Positions 4,854 to 7,764 of a stretch of DNA of 7,764 nt are shown here, piece after piece (position 1 is the stretch's first letter; the number at the start of each line of letters is the position of its first letter). The translations under genes were made by a program, and so were the position numbers. The notes under the pieces are model-generated. The model made no database searches and was not told the origin of the DNA. It was given only the letters and a program-made list of their open reading frames with translations. Source of the DNA: an uncultured Bacteroidota bacterium (GTDB lineage Bacteria > Bacteroidota > Bacteroidia > B-17B0 > Aurantibacillaceae); the NCBI GenBank assembly GCA_903923915.1, contig CAIXZI010000569.1:1-7764 (forward strand). Direction: 5' to 3'.

Positions 4854-6182
4854 ATGGCACAGTACGAATTAATAATGCCTAAAATGGGTGAAAGTGTTGC
4901 AGAGGCAACAATTATTAAATGGGTAAAAAACGAAGGCGATACAATTAAAATTGATGAAACAGTTTTAGAAATTGCTACCGATAAAGTGGATAGCGAAATT
5001 CCCTCTTCGTTTGAAGGTGTACTAACCAAAAAACTTTTTAAAGAAGGTGATGTTGTGCAAGTAGGTACTGTTATTGCGCACATCTCATCTGATGTAAATG
5101 CGGCGGCAAGTACACCTCAGGCATCTGCTCCTGTTGCAACCCCTGCAGCGGCAAGCACACAAGCTGCATCTCCTGTAAAAGAAGTTGCTCATGCTACTAA
5201 TCAAGATTTTTCTCAATCAAATAAATTTTTCTCTCCTTTGGTAAAAAGCATTGCTAAAGAAGAAGGCATATCTGTACAAGAGCTTGAAAAAATTTCAGGT
5301 AGCGGTAAAGATGGTCGTGTTACAAAAACAGATGTTTTATCATACATTCCTAATAGAGGTTCGCAACAAACTATTGTTGAAGAGCGCATTGAAAAACCTG
5401 CCGCTAAACCAAGTAACGGACAAGCTGCAAGTGTAGCTCCTGTTATCAATAAACCTGCCGTATCATTAATGGCGGGCGATGAAATTATTGAGATGGATAG
5501 AATGCGTAAACTTATTGCCGATCACATGGTAATGAGCAAACACGTTTCTCCGCACGTAACTTCGTTTGTAGAAGCTGATGTAACCAACATGGTTTTATGG
5601 AGAGATAAAGTTAAAGGTCCGTTTGAAAAACGCGAAGGTGAAAAAATGACTTTCACACCATTGTTTGTAGAAGCCGTTGCAAAAGCCATTAAAGATTATC
5701 CTATGGTAAATGTTTCGGTTGACGGAACAAATATCATCAAACGTAAATCAATAAACATAGGTATGGCGGCTGCTTTACCAAGTGGCAACTTAATTGTGCC
5801 TGTTATTAGAAATGCTGATGAGAAAAACTTAGTTGGCTTAACTAAATCGGTTAATGATTTAGCTAATCGTGCACGCGCAAATAAATTAGCGCCAGATGAT
5901 ATACAAGGCGGTACATTTACATTAACTAATGTGGGTGGCTTTGGTAACGTAATGGGTACACCAATTATCAATCAACCGCAAGTTGCCATTTTAGCTACCG
6001 GTACTATTAAAAAGAAACCTGCCGTTATAGAAACTCCGCAAGGCGATATGATTGCTATTCGTCACATGATGTTCCTTTCTTTATCTTATGATCATCGCGT
6101 TGTGGATGGTTCTTTAGGTGGAAGTTTCCTTCGCAGAGTTGCGGATTATATGGAAAATTTCGACATTAATCGTCCGTTTTAA
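4854..6182 (+). CDS. 2-oxo acid dehydrogenase E2 subunit (dihydrolipoyl acyltransferase)
   Basis: The acyl-transferring core of a 2-oxo acid dehydrogenase complex: it takes the acyl group from E1 on a swinging lipoyl arm and passes it to CoA. All domains are present in 442 residues: a lipoyl domain (about 2-78) with the lipoylated Lys44 in ATDKVDSEIPS; an Ala/Pro-rich linker (about 80-120); an E1/E3-binding domain (about 125-166, FFSPLVKSIAKEEGIS...GRVTKTDVLSYI); a second linker (167-209); and the catalytic domain (210-440), with TLTNVGGFG, GTPIINQPQVAIL and the active-site DHRVVDG (H414, D418). The substrate class is not decided by sequence alone: the NVGGFG/GTPIIN and SLSYDHRVVDG forms fit branched-chain or pyruvate E2 better than the usual succinyltransferase, but I do not assign a symbol. 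No E1 or E3 gene is next to it, so it is expressed apart from its partners, from its own promoter. Confidence 0.95.
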   Translation: MAQYELIMPKMGESVAEATIIKWVKNEGDTIKIDETVLEIATDKVDSEIPSSFEGVLTKKLFKEGDVVQVGTVIAHISSDVNAAASTPQASAPVATPAAASTQAASPVKEVAHATNQDFSQSNKFFSPLVKSIAKEEGISVQELEKISGSGKDGRVTKTDVLSYIPNRGSQQTIVEERIEKPAAKPSNGQAASVAPVINKPAVSLMAGDEIIEMDRMRKLIADHMVMSKHVSPHVTSFVEADVTNMVLWRDKVKGPFEKREGEKMTFTPLFVEAVAKAIKDYPMVNVSVDGTNIIKRKSINIGMAAALPSGNLIVPVIRNADEKNLVGLTKSVNDLANRARANKLAPDDIQGGTFTLTNVGGFGNVMGTPIINQPQVAILATGTIKKKPAVIETPQGDMIAIRHMMFLSLSYDHRVVDGSLGGSFLRRVADYMENFDINRPF

Positions 6183-6186
6183 ACTA

Positions 6187-6220
6187 TTTGTCGGACAAAA
6201 ACCCGAATTTATTACATTTG
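6187..6220 (+). promoter_or_regulatory. Promoter for the PorE-like gene
   Basis: TTTG (6187-6190), a 22-base spacer and TACATTTG (6213-6220) give a full match to both Bacteroidetes promoter boxes. The expected start site is about 6225-6228, leaving a leader of about 15 bases before the ATG at 6242. The -33 box is the left half of a perfect dyad, TTTGTC-G-GACAAA (6187-6199). No terminator hairpin was seen between the E2 stop and this promoter, so read-through may add to expression. Confidence 0.75.
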
Positions 6221-6241
6221 CACATTAATAAAATCACACAA

Positions 6242-7764
6242 ATGAAGAAACTAATTATTGCCCTATTATTTTTTACCGCCATAAATTTTTCCTTACTTGC
6301 TCAAAGTCGTATAGTTGCAGACAAAGGTTCTTTTAGAAAAAATTATATAGAAGGTAATTTAAATATTGGTGATAATGAATTTGATGTGGCCCTTCAATAC
6401 TTTTTGTATGCTTATAAATACGATTCTACTACAGCAAACATTAATTTTAAAGTAGGGTATTGTTATTTAAAAAACGCAACGCAAAAACATTTAGCAGAAA
6501 ATTATTTAGAAAAAGCTGTTTTAGATGTTACTAAGCGTTATAACGATGAAGACCCAGGTTTTAAAAAAGCACCTATTCAGGCTTATTTTTATTTAGGTCA
6601 ATCATATCACGTTGATGGCAGATTAGACGAAGCCATGAAAATGTACGAAACTTATGAATCATACGTAAGTCCGAAAGACAAAGAAGAACATACCTTAATT
6701 CAACACTTTAAAAAACAAGTACAAAACGGCAAACAAATATTAGCTGCGCCGCTTAACGTAACACTTTATAATCTTGGCGATAGCATTAATAGCGAATACC
6801 CCGATTACTCTCCGGTTATAACAGCCGATGAGCAAGTGCTTTACTACACAACCCGCAGACCAACCAACGTAGGCGGAGAAAAATCTGATGCAGATGGTAT
6901 GTATTACGAAGACATTGTGGTATCCTACAAAGATGAGAAAGGTAAATGGAGCAAACCTGTACCTATCAGTCCGTTTATTAATACCAACGGAAACGAAGCA
7001 ACCATAAGCCTTACACCCGATGGACAAACGCTTATTATTTATAAAGATGTGGGTGATGGAAAAAGCGGAGATATTTATTACTCTTCATTTGATGGAAAAG
7101 ATTGGACTATACCTCAACGTTATGGTTCTAACATCAATACCGAGTATTGGGAAACACACGCTTGTTTATCTCGTGATGGACAAACACTTTATTTTGTTAG
7201 CGACAGGCCAGGTGGACTTGGCGGCAGAGATATTTATCGTTGTGTAAAATTACCAAACGGACAATGGAGTTTAGCAACCAACGTTGGCGCACCAATTAAC
7301 ACGCCGTACGATGAAGATGGTCCGTTTTTAGGAGCTGATGGAGTTACGTTCTATTTTGCTTCTTCGGGCGACCAATCTATGGGCGGCTTTGATATTATGT
7401 TTTCTATTATTGATGAAAATGGTAAATTTTCTGAACCCTTTACTATGGGTTCACCTATAAACACCACAGATGATGATGCATTTTATGTAGCTACTCCGGA
7501 TAACAAACGTTTTTACCTTTCATCTGCACACGAGTATATTAGCAAAGGTGATATGCACGGCAAAAGTTTTGGAGATAAAGATATTTACATAGGTAGTGTA
7601 GATATTATAAAAGAAAATCCATTGGCTTTATTTAGAGGAAAGTTTACGCCCGGCCCATGTGATAGCTTACCGGATGATTTAGCTGTTATTGTTTCATCCG
7701 TTACAAGCGGAGAAATTGTGGGCACATATCGTCCACAACGCCGCACGGGTAAGTTTAGCGTAAT
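6242..7764 (+). CDS. PorE-like TPR / PD40 beta-propeller envelope protein (3' end outside window)
   Basis: The frame is open from the ATG at 6242 to the window end (507 full codons). Residues 1-20 are a signal peptide (MKKLIIALLFFTAINFSLLA, then Q21). Residues about 38-165 are helical TPR-type repeats (EFDVALQYFLYAYKYDS, AENYLEKAV, AYFYLGQSYHVDGRLDEAMKMYETY). Five PD40 propeller blades follow: SEYPDYSPVITADEQVLYYT (184-203), NEATISLTPDGQTLIIY (about 251-267), ETHACLSRDGQTLYFVSDR (304-322), DEDGPFLGADGVTFYFAS (357-374) and DDDAFYVATPDNKRFYLSS (about 450-468). Blade strands end in G..D-I-Y/M patterns (GGRDIY, GGFDIM, GDKDIY). From about 482, LFRGKFTPG...SGEIVGTYRP...TGKFSV starts a carboxypeptidase-regulatory-like domain. 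This order matches PorE, a periplasmic T9SS-associated protein that ends in an OmpA peptidoglycan-binding domain, which would lie past the window. Other TPR-PD40-OmpA proteins with different roles share the plan. Confidence 0.88.
   Translation, partial: MKKLIIALLFFTAINFSLLAQSRIVADKGSFRKNYIEGNLNIGDNEFDVALQYFLYAYKYDSTTANINFKVGYCYLKNATQKHLAENYLEKAVLDVTKRYNDEDPGFKKAPIQAYFYLGQSYHVDGRLDEAMKMYETYESYVSPKDKEEHTLIQHFKKQVQNGKQILAAPLNVTLYNLGDSINSEYPDYSPVITADEQVLYYTTRRPTNVGGEKSDADGMYYEDIVVSYKDEKGKWSKPVPISPFINTNGNEATISLTPDGQTLIIYKDVGDGKSGDIYYSSFDGKDWTIPQRYGSNINTEYWETHACLSRDGQTLYFVSDRPGGLGGRDIYRCVKLPNGQWSLATNVGAPINTPYDEDGPFLGADGVTFYFASSGDQSMGGFDIMFSIIDENGKFSEPFTMGSPINTTDDDAFYVATPDNKRFYLSSAHEYISKGDMHGKSFGDKDIYIGSVDIIKENPLALFRGKFTPGPCDSLPDDLAVIVSSVTSGEIVGTYRPQRRTGKFSV

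Noticed and set aside
4835..5083. A - strand frame antisense to the lipoyl domain of E2
   Set aside because: Ser/Thr/Ile-rich antisense product; the + strand E2 domain is unmistakable and covers it.
6740..7027. A - strand 95-residue frame with hydrophobic stretches
   Set aside because: Antisense to the propeller blades of the PorE-like gene; no start signal or family resemblance.
7020..7247. A + strand 75-residue frame
   Set aside because: Shifted frame inside the PorE-like gene, whose own frame carries the conserved blade repeats.
1..7764. CRISPR arrays, tRNA or rRNA genes, transposase genes, phage genes or toxin-antitoxin pairs
   Set aside because: Looked for on both strands by eye; nothing with the expected repeats, cloverleaf elements or protein motifs was seen.

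Overview
The window looks like a chromosomal segment of a Bacteroidota (Bacteroidetes) bacterium. Four independent signs agree. The DNA is AT-rich with A-rich leaders and no clear Shine-Dalgarno sites. Upstream of several genes there are matches to the Bacteroidetes sigma consensus (TTG or TTTG, then about 19-22 bases, then TAnnTTTG). The proteins include a GldN-family component of the type IX secretion system (T9SS) and a PorE-like TPR/beta-propeller protein. The DUF1599 and short MerR proteins are of types common in this phylum. No phage, insertion sequence, CRISPR array, tRNA or rRNA was seen.

Region 1 (1-1947, + strand): the C-terminal end of an unrecognised beta-rich protein, then 4 bases later an M16-family protein that has lost its zinc site but keeps the Arg/Tyr substrate pair, then a 62-residue small protein and a strong bidirectional terminator.

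Region 2 (1991-3428): a DUF1599 protein built of two tandem copies of one domain (- strand), placed head-to-head with folP (dihydropteroate synthase, folate synthesis, + strand). Only 9 bases separate the two start codons, so any promoter must lie inside the other gene.

Region 3 (3431-4758): an orphan GldN-like secreted protein (- strand), convergent with folP with a 2-base gap and divergent from a small MerR-type regulator. The 140-base divergent spacer holds promoter matches so close to both start codons that both mRNAs may be leaderless or nearly so. It also holds a degenerate 9-base tandem repeat of intergenic-repeat type.

Region 4 (4799-7764, + strand): a 2-oxo acid dehydrogenase E2 subunit with a near-ideal promoter overlapped by a dyad that could be an operator, then a separately promoted gene for a PorE-like protein (signal peptide, TPRs, five propeller blades, start of a carboxypeptidase-regulatory-like domain), cut off by the window end.

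Most genes are ordinary chromosomal housekeeping or envelope genes. The points most worth a second look are the orphan GldN paralogue near a PorE-like gene, the possible leaderless divergent pair, the MerR/E2 dyad and the duplicated DUF1599 protein. I did not see clear evidence of a new multi-gene system.
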